Assembly: GCA_022791355.1 (NCBI GenBank)
Contig: JAAVYX010000042.1
Coordinates: 1-10,512 of the forward strand
DNA length: 10,512 nucleotides
From: Clostridiales bacterium
GTDB taxonomy: Bacteria; Bacillota; Clostridia; Oscillospirales; Acutalibacteraceae
Direction of reading: 5' to 3'
Shown here: piece after piece, positions 5,112 to 10,512 of the stretch
Position numbering within the stretch: position 1 is the stretch's first letter
Layout of the letters: the number at the start of each line of letters is the position of its first letter
The notes under the pieces: model-generated
What the model was told of the DNA's origin: nothing
What the model saw: the letters and a program-made list of their open reading frames with translations, nothing else
Databases searched by the model: none
Position numbers and translations under genes: made by a program

Positions 5112-8007
5112 CTGAAAATCGGGGGTCGAAGTCGTCCGAATTTATATATGCCAGGATGGCGCTGCGCAGGGCTCTGGCCTCGGGGTAATCGTGCTGTAAT
5201 TCCTCCAGTCCCATGGACGAGACCATCAGCCTGCCCTCGCCCACCGCCGCCTCGTACAGCAGGCCCAGCCGCTCCAGCTCGCCGAACCCTGTATCGATTA
5301 CGGTAATCAGCGGCTCTATAGCCTGACCGGAAGGGTTGGTCAAGCTGTCCAGAACCATGGGGCGGCCCAGCTTGGACATGGCCCACCACTGGTAGTCGGT
5401 ATGATAATCGGTGGGGAAGTTTGCAAACAGGGGGTGGTCGGGGTCCATCAGCAGGCCCATCGAGCCCGGCTGGGTTTTATCGTTGGTGGACCAGAAGGCG
5501 GTGGAGAAACGACCGTCCCGGCTTTCGGGCAGGGCGGTTTTAGAGGCCTTGGGACTCAGGAGCACCCTGCCGCCCTCCTCCAAAAGCTGTAACGCCAGCT
5601 CGTCCAAATACTCTGTGACGTACACCTCGCCCACGCCGGTCTGCTTACCGTCGGGGTATACCCAGAGGTTGTAGCTGTTCTTTCCCTGCTCACAGGTGAT
5701 TTCCAGCTTGAGCTGGGTAGCCTTCCGGATGGAGTCCAGCGGAATCGAAAGCCTTCCGGCCCCGGTGAGGCCGCCCTGGGCAAACCGGGCGGATTCGGTC
5801 TGTCCCTCGCAGAAGACCTTGCCCTCCTGATCGGTCAGCTGATAGGATACCGCGCCCGTCATATCGCCCTGACCGTAGTTGGAAAGCAGGAGCCGGCCGG
5901 TCAGGGTCTCGCCGCTGGTCCAGCAGAACTTCTCGGTTTCCAGCAGGGGGACTACCGGGGCGAAGAAGCTGGAGAAGGCGGCCGGGCCGGCGAAGTCGTA
6001 GGGCTTGGGATCGCCGAAGGCGTTCATCATACCCACTAAAGCGGTGCCCTGGCCGGTGAAATCCTGAATGCCCAAAAGGGAAATGCCGTCCATACCCTCG
6101 GTGCGCAGCGCCGCCTCGATTTCAGCCTTGTATCCCAGTCTCGACAGCATGCCAGATGCTTCAATGGCCTTTTTCACGTATGCCGCCGAATACCCCTTTT
6201 CGGTCAGCCGCTCCTGTACGATGGCAAGATTTCTGGCCTCCAGCACGCCGGTATACTGCTCCGGCTCGGTCAAAAGGTCGGGGAAGACCTGATACTGGCC
6301 CACCTCAAAGCTGAAGAGCGGCAGGCCAAGCTTGTTCATCTGCTCCATGACCCCGTCGAAATTTTCGGCGCTGGAGGGATAGCTCTGGTTGAAAAAGCCG
6401 TTCAGGCCGCCGAAGGAGCCGCGGAAGGCGGTGCTGCCGTATTTTTCGGCCGTGTAGAAGTCGGCGTTGGGGGAGGGGTCCAGCCCGCCGAAATGGACGT
6501 TGGAGCCGGGAGCGTACAGCCGGGTGGGGTCCTTTTCCTTCAGGGCCTTAACCAGCTTGTCGCCCTGGTCTATGTAATCGCTGCCGTTATAGCCCAGCTC
6601 GTTGCCGAAGGTAAGCATGACGAAGGAGGGATGGTTGGCGTACGCCTTTAGAATGGCGAAGGCCTCCCTGGTATAGTAGCTCCGCCGGGTCTCGTCTCCC
6701 AGCATGGAGCCCTCCCAGCAGGAAAGCTCGGGCTGCAGGTACAGCCCCAGCCGGTCGGCCGCCCGGAAGGCCGCCTCCGGCGGGCACCAGCTGTGGAACC
6801 GCACCGCATTGACGCCATACGCTTTATAAGTAGAGAAGAGCTTCTCCCGGCCGGCCTCGTCCATGGGGGCGTAGCCGGTCAGGGGGAAGACGGCGCAGTT
6901 AGCCTCGCTGCGCAGGAACGCCTTGCCGCCGTTGATGGTGAAGCTGGCGTTTTCCGAACGGAAGGACCGCATACCAAAGGCCGCCGTCGCCTGCTCGCCG
7001 TTTCCCAAGGCCGCCGTCAGCTCGTATAACGGCCGCTTAAACTCGCTCCACAGCTTCACGTCGGCCGGCATGGCGTAGTCGGTCATCGTAAAGGTCTTGG
7101 TCTCCCCGGCGGCCAGGGTCACGTCTATCTCCCGCTTGGCCGCTCCCGCAACGCTTACCGTCAGCTTTCCGGTATAGGCCGCGCGGGAGGTATTGGCGAT
7201 ATCCGCCTCTGCCTTGACGCTCTTTAAATCGGCGTTGGGATAGACCCGCAGACCGTCGATGCGGACCTTGTCCCGGATTTGCAGCTTGAACGCGCCCAAG
7301 ATACCGTTCCAGTTGGTCTGGGTCTCGTCGGTGGCCATGTGGGAATTGGAAATTCCATTGGCGGGCAGGCCCTCGTAGGAATTGTCCACCACAATCGCAA
7401 TCGCGTTATACTGGCCGAACCGCGGGGCGGCCGTTATGTCGTACTGCTGGGCTACGGGCAGGATGTTGGAGGAGTCGGGGGCCTTTACCTCCGTACCGTT
7501 GATGAAGACGCGGGTCTGCCGGGTGCGCTCCATATACAGGGAAATGCTTTTGCCCTGCCAGTCCTCGCTGATATACAGGATCTTCTGATAGGTTGCCGGG
7601 CCGGTATAGGTGAAGCGCCGGCTGAGGCGGCTGATATCCTGCTTGGCGTGATAGGCGTCCTTTTTGTTGGTATCCAGGGTGCCGGGCAGGGATACCTTAT
7701 CGGTCATCTCCACCCCGCCGCTGTAGGCGGCCAGGGCCAGATCCCACCGGCCGCTTAGGCCGTATTCCCGCTCCCCGGCGGCTTCTACGGATTTTATAAA
7801 ATCATGCATTTCGGTATACATAGCCTGTATTTCCTCTCTCTCGGCAGGGGGATTGGCCGCCCTTTCCAACAGGTCCGCAGCAGCCGTCTTATCCCCTGCG
7901 CTTTGGATTTGGCCGGCCAGGGTCCTAAGCTCGGCCGTCAGGGCTTGCAGGTCGGCCCTGGTATAGGTCTTGGCTTTCGCCGCAAAGGCCTCGCGGGCGG
8001 CGGCCAT
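4975..8007 (-). CDS. fragment 4: GH2-type catalytic core (1,010-residue ORF)
   Basis: Largest open frame of the broken gene. It covers part of the helical linker (residues 1-80 of this ORF), a sugar-binding beta-sandwich (YGLSGRWDLAL to ~245), an Ig-like domain (~250-350), the GH2 TIM barrel (~352-680) and a C-terminal region with LGLLYEAAVGEGRLMVSSMG. Acid/base Glu is codon 6600-6598 (FGNEL); nucleophile Glu is codon 6306-6304 (FSFEVGQY), the usual ~100-residue spacing of GH2. The frame is in fact open back to 8142; the ATG at 8007 lies in the linker, has no good RBS and no signal peptide. The last ~48 residues (from ~5120) are out of frame. Alone it would be cytoplasmic and lack its docking module. 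Confidence 0.75.
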   Translation of the reverse strand: MAAAREAFAAKAKTYTRADLQALTAELRTLAGQIQSAGDKTAAADLLERAANPPAEREEIQAMYTEMHDFIKSVEAAGEREYGLSGRWDLALAAYSGGVEMTDKVSLPGTLDTNKKDAYHAKQDISRLSRRFTYTGPATYQKILYISEDWQGKSISLYMERTRQTRVFINGTEVKAPDSSNILPVAQQYDITAAPRFGQYNAIAIVVDNSYEGLPANGISNSHMATDETQTNWNGILGAFKLQIRDKVRIDGLRVYPNADLKSVKAEADIANTSRAAYTGKLTVSVAGAAKREIDVTLAAGETKTFTMTDYAMPADVKLWSEFKRPLYELTAALGNGEQATAAFGMRSFRSENASFTINGGKAFLRSEANCAVFPLTGYAPMDEAGREKLFSTYKAYGVNAVRFHSWCPPEAAFRAADRLGLYLQPELSCWEGSMLGDETRRSYYTREAFAILKAYANHPSFVMLTFGNELGYNGSDYIDQGDKLVKALKEKDPTRLYAPGSNVHFGGLDPSPNADFYTAEKYGSTAFRGSFGGLNGFFNQSYPSSAENFDGVMEQMNKLGLPLFSFEVGQYQVFPDLLTEPEQYTGVLEARNLAIVQERLTEKGYSAAYVKKAIEASGMLSRLGYKAEIEAALRTEGMDGISLLGIQDFTGQGTALVGMMNAFGDPKPYDFAGPAAFSSFFAPVVPLLETEKFCWTSGETLTGRLLLSNYGQGDMTGAVSYQLTDQEGKVFCEGQTESARFAQGGLTGAGRLSIPLDSIRKATQLKLEITCEQGKNSYNLWVYPDGKQTGVGEVYVTEYLDELALQLLEEGGRVLLSPKASKTALPESRDGRFSTAFWSTNDKTQPGSMGLLMDPDHPLFANFPTDYHTDYQWWAMSKLGRPMVLDSLTNPSGQAIEPLITVIDTGFGELERLGLLYEAAVGEGRLMVSSMGLEELQHDYPEARALRSAILAYINSDDFDPRFSGGSRADQRPGQCRSGRREGKPGLQVQGRQALLRRKHREPAGRLRQ
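5121..5125 (-). other. lesion: +1 in C5 tract before the C-terminal domains
   Basis: Minus strand reads GACCCCCGATTTTCAG. Read as is, it gives DPRFSGGSRADQ and soon loses homology-like composition. With one C fewer it gives DPDFQVEAERISALV and joins the catalytic region to the discoidin-like/Ig/dockerin part. The frame on each side is clear; the exact extra C cannot be told apart within the run. Confidence 0.85.
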
Positions 8008-8142
8008 ATCCCGGCCGACGGCTTGGTAATCCGCCTCCTCTAAACCGTTTTGGTTTAACCGGTTCTGAAAGCCTTCCAGGGCTTTTTCAAAGTCTTCCGC
8101 GTCTGCGGCCGAATAATCGCCGACCTCGTCGCCAATCGTGGC

Positions 8143-8145
8143 CTA
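8143..8145 (-). other. lesion: in-frame TAG between discoidin domain 2 and the helical linker
   Basis: Context on the minus strand is CTG CGG TAG GCC ACG. The same frame is open on both sides for more than 100 codons upstream and 950 codons downstream. A single substitution (for example from CAG, TGG, TAC or GAG) explains it. TAG ends the MATE gene normally, so recoding is unlikely. Confidence 0.8.
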
Positions 8146-8449
8146 CCGCAGCAGATTTACGGCGTTTTCATACTGACTGAAGGCCTCCACAACAAAAAGG
8201 TCGCGGGTGCGCACGGCGACCTCCGCAATCGCCGTATTGGCGCTGGAGGCCTCCAGGGAAACGATTTGGATATACCGGGCGGCTTTTTCCTCCATATCCA
8301 CGACGGTGGGGTTCCGGCTGGTATCCCCCGTAAATGAGGCGGCCAGCTCCAGCATATCCGGACTGTCCCCGATGTCAACCTGACCCTTGGTAAGCTTGCC
8401 GGCGTTGGCGTCGGGCCGGGGGGCGATGGTCAGGGTGTGCAGGGACAGC
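8143..8449 (-). CDS. fragment 3: rest of discoidin domain 2, ending in premature TAG
   Basis: After the A8 run the frame continues LSLHTLTIAPRPDANAG, then YIQIVSLEASSANTAIAEV, closely matching the same part of domain 1. It stops at TAG (8145-8143) after AVNLLR. The frame beyond the TAG is open and in register (ATIGDEVGDYSAADAEDFEK and on), leading directly into the helical linker and GH2 core. The TAG is therefore a nonsense change, not a gene end. Confidence 0.6.
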
Positions 8450-8884
8450 TTTTTTTTGCAGCTCGATGGTCAAAACATGGGGGAAGGGGGCGTTTTCCGG
8501 GGTCCATTCGGAATGCCACAGGGTGTTCGGGTCCCCGTCTGTGGCGTTGACCGGCGGACAGGTAGAATTGTAGCTGTTGGCCTCGGCGCGCATCATAAAC
8601 GGGGGGACCTGGGCCGTCGGGGGACCTTCCTCCTCCGGCCGGGAAAAGGCGGTGCGCTTTATCTCGGAAACGGCGGTATTGGCCGAGGTGGCCTCCAGAG
8701 AATGGATCTGGACATAACGGGATTCGGTCCGGTTCAGGCTTACCACAATGGGATTTTCGCTGCCGTCCCCTGTGAAATCAGTCACAAGCGCCATATTTTC
8801 CAGATCGCCGCCGGCGTAAATCCGACCCTTTTTGATCCGGCCGGCCTGGGCGTCCAGCCGGGGAGAAATGGATATGTCGTTCAA
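8375..8884 (-). CDS. fragment 2: rest of discoidin domain 1 and start of discoidin domain 2
   Basis: In this frame the protein continues with DISISPRLDAQAG, then YVQIHSLEATSANTAVSEIK (end of domain 1), then ANSYNSTCPPVNATDGDPN and LWHSEWTPENAPFPHVLTI (domain 2). The true frame ends at the A8 run (8450-8457) after IELQKK; residues after that are out of frame. The apparent start at 8884 is a TTG inside the domain with no ribosome binding site, so this is not an independent gene. The segment 8450-8923 is the informative part. Confidence 0.6.
   Translation of the reverse strand: MNDISISPRLDAQAGRIKKGRIYAGGDLENMALVTDFTGDGSENPIVVSLNRTESRYVQIHSLEATSANTAVSEIKRTAFSRPEEEGPPTAQVPPFMMRAEANSYNSTCPPVNATDGDPNTLWHSEWTPENAPFPHVLTIELQKKAVPAHPDHRPPARRQRRQAYQGSG
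8450..8457 (-). other. lesion: +1 A in A8 tract, discoidin domain 2
   Basis: CTGCAAAAAAAAGCTG has eight A. Seven A would read LQKKLSLHTLTIAPRPDA, matching discoidin domain 1 (YQKNLLNDISISPRLDA). The sister site in domain 1 has A7 and is in frame, which supports A7 as the ancestral state. Confidence 0.8.
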
Positions 8885-9191
8885 AAGGTTTTTTTGATAC
8901 AGGTCGATGGTCAGAATATGGGGGAAAGGGATCGTTTTCCGGTACCCATTCGCTGTGCCAGATACTGTCCGTCCGCCCGTCCAAAACGTTCCCGGGCGGA
9001 TAGCCGGGGTTATAGCTGTTGGCCGTGACCGTCATTTCGGACTGGGGAATTTCCACAATCTCGTTTGACCCGGTCTGCCTGCCGCCGTCCCGGCCGAAGG
9101 GCTGTAAGGCCAGGGCCGGCGTCAGGGCGGATACCGCGATGAGGGCGCACATAAAGGCTGAAAACGCAGCGCGAAAATAGGACTTTGTCAT
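8778..9191 (-). CDS. fragment 1: signal peptide and first half of discoidin domain 1
   Basis: As written this ORF makes 137 residues. The first ~28 form a Sec signal peptide (basic start MTKSYFR, hydrophobic core, ALA cut site). Residues ~51-90 start a discoidin domain (ANSYNPGYPPGNVLDGRTDS, then IWHSEWVPENDPFP). After PFP at ~8924 the frame is wrong: the remaining ~47 residues are Arg/Pro-rich and unrelated. Translation from the genuine start therefore yields only a signal peptide plus a third of one domain, so the native product is lost if the sequence is right. Confidence 0.6.
   Translation of the reverse strand: MTKSYFRAAFSAFMCALIAVSALTPALALQPFGRDGGRQTGSNEIVEIPQSEMTVTANSYNPGYPPGNVLDGRTDSIWHSEWVPENDPFPPYSDHRPVSKKPFERHIHFSPAGRPGRPDQKGSDLRRRRSGKYGACD
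8920..8927 (-). other. lesion: +1 base in TTTCCCCC, discoidin domain 1
   Basis: Minus strand CCCTTTCCCCCATATT gives PFPPYSDHRPVSKK. One base fewer gives PFPHILTIDLYQKN. The sister domain reads TTCCCCCATG (PFPHVLTIEL), so the extra base may be a T as well as a C. Confidence 0.8.
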
Positions 9192-9198
9192 GTTGGAT

Positions 9199-9206
9199 TC
9201 CTCCTT
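9199..9206 (-). promoter_or_regulatory. ribosome binding site of the GH2/dockerin gene
   Basis: AAGGAGGA on the minus strand, seven bases before the ATG at 9191. It is a strong site and identifies the true start of the large gene, followed at once by a signal peptide. Confidence 0.85.
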
Positions 9207-9246
9207 GAGTGGTCTCTACTATACGGCGTCCCCAAATTCTATAGGC

Positions 9247-9252
9247 AGTATA
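9247..9252 (-). promoter_or_regulatory. candidate -10 (TATACT) for the GH2/dockerin gene
   Basis: TATACT on the minus strand, about 56 bases before the ATG; transcription would start near 9240. The hexamer 17 bases upstream (CTCAAA) is a poor -35, as expected for a promoter that needs an activator. A 5+3+5 inverted repeat ATGCA/TGCAT (9255-9267) sits just upstream of the -10. Confidence 0.5.
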
Positions 9253-9254
9253 AC

Positions 9255-9267
9255 ATGCAAGCTGCAT
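9255..9267. repeat. 5+3+5 inverted repeat ATGCA-AGC-TGCAT in the divergent control region
   Basis: Dyad ATGCA (9255-9259) and TGCAT (9263-9267), in the 171-base region between the divergent AraC and GH2 genes. A possible regulator-binding site by position; AraC proteins often bind direct repeats, so this assignment is weak. Confidence 0.35.
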
Positions 9268-9305
9268 ATTTTGAGTGCGGATAATTGCCGGATTTATATG
9301 GATTA

Positions 9306-9334
9306 TTGGCATGCAAAAAATGGGATATTATAAT
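9306..9334 (+). promoter_or_regulatory. sigma-70-type promoter for the AraC-family gene
   Basis: TTGGCA (9306-9311) and a perfect TATAAT (9329-9334) are separated by 17 bases. Transcription would start near 9341, about 22 bases before the GTG start. The RBS GGAGG (9350-9354) fits. It is the best promoter in the window and suggests steady expression of the regulator, unlike the weak -35 of the divergent GH2 gene. Confidence 0.8.
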
Positions 9335-9362
9335 AGAAACCAGAAGAATGGAGGCGGGATAG

Positions 9363-9935
9363 GTGGAAAAAAACTGCAATATTGTCCTGCCGGAGCAGAT
9401 CCTGCGCTCCCTGGAATTTCCCCACAGCTTTGTAGTCAATCGGGCGGGCTGTTACACAAAGCCAAAGGATTATCATATGGACAATGTGGTTTTGGACGAG
9501 GCCGTGTTGAGCCTGTGTCTGGACGGCGAGGGCTATGTGGAGTATAAGGAAAAGCGGCATACCATCCATCGGGGGGATATGATTTTCCTGGAGCCCCAGA
9601 CCCTGCACAGCTACGGTACCGACGATCCGGCCGCCTGGACCATCGTGTGGGCCCATTTCAGCGGCGCGGGCTTGCCGGGCCTGCTGCGCCTTTTTAAAAA
9701 GTACGGCATCAACCATATTTTTCATATGGAGGACTTCCAGTACGCCGCGGAGGCGCTGAACAGAGTCATTCTCCTGGTGCGGCCGCCCTACGCCGCCGTC
9801 AATCTATACAAGGCCTGCTGCAAGCTGGAAATGGTCCTTTTAAGCTTTTTTGAGGCCTATCCCCGCAGTCTGGCCAAGGACAGCCGGTATAAAGACGAGG
9901 CCGTGCGCTTCATGCAGGAAAATTTATATCGCTGA
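9363..9935 (+). CDS. AraC-family sensor half (190-residue fragment)
   Basis: Full cupin-type ligand domain plus the start of the linker (EAVRFMQENLYR), ending in the premature TGA at 9933-9935. It has a strong promoter, RBS and GTG start, so it is likely translated. Without the DNA-binding half it could not regulate by itself. Confidence 0.65.
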   Translation: MEKNCNIVLPEQILRSLEFPHSFVVNRAGCYTKPKDYHMDNVVLDEAVLSLCLDGEGYVEYKEKRHTIHRGDMIFLEPQTLHSYGTDDPAAWTIVWAHFSGAGLPGLLRLFKKYGINHIFHMEDFQYAAEALNRVILLVRPPYAAVNLYKACCKLEMVLLSFFEAYPRSLAKDSRYKDEAVRFMQENLYR

Positions 9936-9936
9936 T

Positions 9937-10209
9937 ATGGACCTGCAAGCCCTTTCCCAGCACCTGGGCGTCTCCACCTTCCACACCATCCGCATTTTTA
10001 AAACCGTCCTTTTATGCACGCCCATGCGGTATTACAACATGCTCCGCCTGCATGAAGCCGGCCGGCTACTGCTTCATACCAACTGGACGGTGGAGGAAAT
10101 CAGCCGGCGGCTGGGCTACAGCAGCCAGTTTTATTTCTCTCAGCAGTTCAAGAAGAAAATGGGGGTTTCCCCCAGCGCGTATAAAAAGCTTATGAACGAG
10201 CGGGATTGA
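9937..10209 (+). CDS. AraC-family DNA-binding half (90-residue fragment)
   Basis: Starts at an in-frame ATG one base after the TGA of the sensor half (junction TGATATG), so reinitiation is possible. Encodes both helix-turn-helix units complete: MDLQALSQHLGVSTF and WTVEEISRRLGYSSQF with the C-terminal FKKKMGVSPSAYKKLM. The purine-rich AGGA at 9917-9920 is too far away to be a good RBS. An isolated AraC DNA-binding half can bind DNA in some family members, so residual activity is conceivable but unproven. Confidence 0.55.
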   Translation: MDLQALSQHLGVSTFHTIRIFKTVLLCTPMRYYNMLRLHEAGRLLLHTNWTVEEISRRLGYSSQFYFSQQFKKKMGVSPSAYKKLMNERD

Positions 10210-10212
10210 CAT

Positions 10213-10226
10213 GGGGTGTAAACCCC
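10213..10226 (+). terminator. small hairpin just after the AraC stop
   Basis: GGGGT (10213-10217) and ACCCC (10222-10226) enclose a GTAA tetraloop (GNRA type), followed by TTAAAG. The stem is short and the T run minimal; it may be an end-of-transcript or processing hairpin. Confidence 0.3.
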
Positions 10227-10287
10227 TTAAAGCCTGTAGATTTCTCTGCGGCGCGGCAGGCGAACAGCCTATGGCTGTACAGGCGAC

Positions 10288-10402
10288 TACGGTTCTAAAG
10301 CGCCGTGACCGCCAAAACGTCCAAGGTTCATATAGATGGGCGGAGCGAAATCGATTCGTCGTTCTTATCCTTTCAAACACACGACGGCCCCATAGAACCG
10401 TA
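10288..10402. other. 115-base inverted-repeat element with predicted three-way junction
   Basis: TACGGTTCTA (10288-10297) and TAGAACCGTA (10393-10402) are perfect 10-bp inverted repeats. Inside, CCGCC (10309-10313) can pair with GGCGG (10339-10343), and CGTCGT (10357-10362) with ACGACG (10381-10386). Pairings were found by eye, not by energy calculation. As RNA this is a closed three-way junction; as DNA it could be a small MITE- or REP-like repeat. It lies between the AraC stop and a strong terminator. No ORF in it is credible. Confidence 0.5.
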
Positions 10403-10403
10403 A

Positions 10404-10440
10404 AAAATGCACGGGGTATTGGCCCCGTGCATTTTATCTT
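10404..10440. terminator. strong bidirectional intrinsic terminator
   Basis: AAAATGCACGGGG (10404-10416) pairs over 13 bp with CCCCGTGCATTTT (10423-10435), loop TATTGG. The plus strand continues ATCTTTCC; the minus strand continues with six T in total (CATTTTTTACGG). It can end both the AraC transcript and a minus-strand transcript entering from the right. Confidence 0.85.
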
Positions 10441-10512
10441 TCCTTTCTCCATCGTCCGGCGCTGAAAAATATGCGTCTGCGGCGCTGAACGGGACAAGCT
10501 TTTCTCCGGTCA
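10441..10512. other. right-edge stretch, no gene assigned
   Basis: Contains a direct repeat CGGCGCTGAA at 10457-10466 and 10480-10489 (23-base period). On the minus strand an open frame runs in from the right and ends with TAA just before the terminator. It could be the end of a convergent gene, but the visible ~25 codons (Arg-rich) are too few to judge. Confidence 0.3.

Larger units (their letters stand above)
4104..9191 (-). pseudogene. secreted multidomain GH2-type glycosidase with discoidin, Ig-like and dockerin domains; broken at four sites
   Basis: Restoring frame gives 1,694 residues. Order (restored numbering): signal peptide 1-28 (cut after ALA); discoidin/CBM32-like domains ~51-183 and ~199-330; helical linker ~335-475; GH2 sugar-binding domain ~479-640; Ig-like sandwich ~641-745; TIM barrel ~746-1075 with acid/base Glu864 (FGNELGYNG) and nucleophile Glu962 (FSFEVGQY); a ~280-residue C-terminal region; discoidin-like ~1385-1530; Ig-like ~1535-1625; dockerin ~1632-1694. 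It would be an exported glycosidase docking on a cohesin scaffold or surface; substrate not inferable. Lesions: +1 base at 8920-8927, +1 A in A8 at 8450-8457, in-frame TAG at 8143-8145, +1 C in C5 at 5121-5125. The three insertions together restore one continuous frame (5,085 bases, divisible by three). Start ATG at 9191 follows AAGGAGGA by seven bases. Decay is preferred; phase variation or assembly error remain possible. Confidence 0.85.
9363..10209 (+). pseudogene. AraC-family transcriptional regulator, split by a +1 insertion
   Basis: Removing one base gives a 281-residue AraC/XylS regulator, normal length. Residues ~1-165 form a cupin-like sensor half (LCLDGEGYVEYKEKRHTIHR, GDMIFLEPQTLHSYG, WAHFSG are typical). 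Residues ~175-281 form the two-helix-turn-helix DNA-binding half (DLQALSQHLGVS; then WTVEEISRRLGYSSQFYFSQ and FKKKMGVSPSAYKK). The extra T at 9933 in CGCTGATATGG creates TGA after YR; without it the reading is YRDMDLQALSQ. Start is GTG at 9363, eight bases after GGAGG. It is divergent from the GH2/dockerin gene and is presumably its local activator responding to a sugar or glycan fragment (inference from position). Ends TGA at 10207-10209. Confidence 0.85.

Noticed and set aside
8143..8145. TAG recoding (for example pyrrolysine) in the GH2 gene
   Set aside because: TAG is the normal stop of the MATE gene in this window, and the same gene has three frameshifts, so mutation is simpler.
4104..9191. 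Programmed frameshifting as the explanation for the split enzyme
   Set aside because: Four separate events would be needed in one message, including a nonsense codon. The A8 site alone is slippery, but the others lack stimulatory features visible by eye.
10211..10465. 84-codon plus-strand ORF after the AraC gene
   Set aside because: It crosses the 115-base inverted-repeat element and the terminator, and has no RBS or recognisable domain.
10066..10497. 143-codon minus-strand ORF over the AraC 3' end
   Set aside because: It overlaps the AraC DNA-binding half and reads through a 13-bp terminator stem. Shadow frame.

Overview
The window is GC-rich DNA from what is most likely a gut Clostridia (Oscillospiraceae/Ruminococcaceae-like Firmicute). 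This is inferred from strong AAGGAGG-type ribosome binding sites, a clostridial-type MATE exporter, a NimA-like pyridoxamine-phosphate-oxidase-fold protein, and a secreted discoidin/GH2/dockerin enzyme paired with an AraC regulator. No sequence search was possible, so the taxon is only a suggestion.

Layout. (1) 1-892, plus: 3' part of an RsmF-type 16S rRNA m5C methyltransferase gene, cut by the window edge. (2) 893-1155: AT-richer leader with a possible 10-codon upstream ORF and two competing inverted repeats, then an intact 468-residue MATE exporter (1156-2562, plus). (3) 2563-2943: gene-free, with one strong hairpin. (4) 2944-3399, minus: intact NimA-like flavin-fold protein with a clear RBS and extended -10 promoter. 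(5) 3458-4035: about 580 bases without a convincing gene, holding an imperfect 24-bp tandem repeat array (3615-3792), a 20-bp operator-like inverted repeat (3880-3899) and a 10-bp direct repeat. A 16-bp-stem terminator (4036-4074) serves the next gene. (6) 4104-9191, minus: one very large secreted enzyme gene broken at four places. (7) 9192-9362: divergent control region. (8) 9363-10209, plus: an AraC-family regulator broken by one extra base. (9) 10210-10512: gene-free, with stacked inverted repeats and a strong bidirectional terminator.

The main result is the broken carbohydrate locus. If three single-base insertions are removed and one in-frame TAG is read through, the minus strand encodes one protein of 1,694 residues. 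Its order is signal peptide, two tandem discoidin (F5/8 type C, CBM32-like) domains, a helical linker, a GH2-type sugar-binding/Ig/TIM-barrel core with both catalytic glutamates, a beta-rich/Rossmann-like C-terminal region, a third discoidin-like domain, a bacterial Ig-like domain and a type I dockerin. The divergent AraC regulator, presumably its activator, also carries a +1 insertion exactly between the sensor and DNA-binding halves. All five lesions lie in this pair of genes, while the three flanking genes are intact. That pattern fits decay of a glycan-use locus. Because three of the lesions sit in homopolymer tracts, phase variation or assembly error must also be tested. The neighbouring housekeeping, efflux and NimA-like genes show no obvious functional link to the glycan locus.
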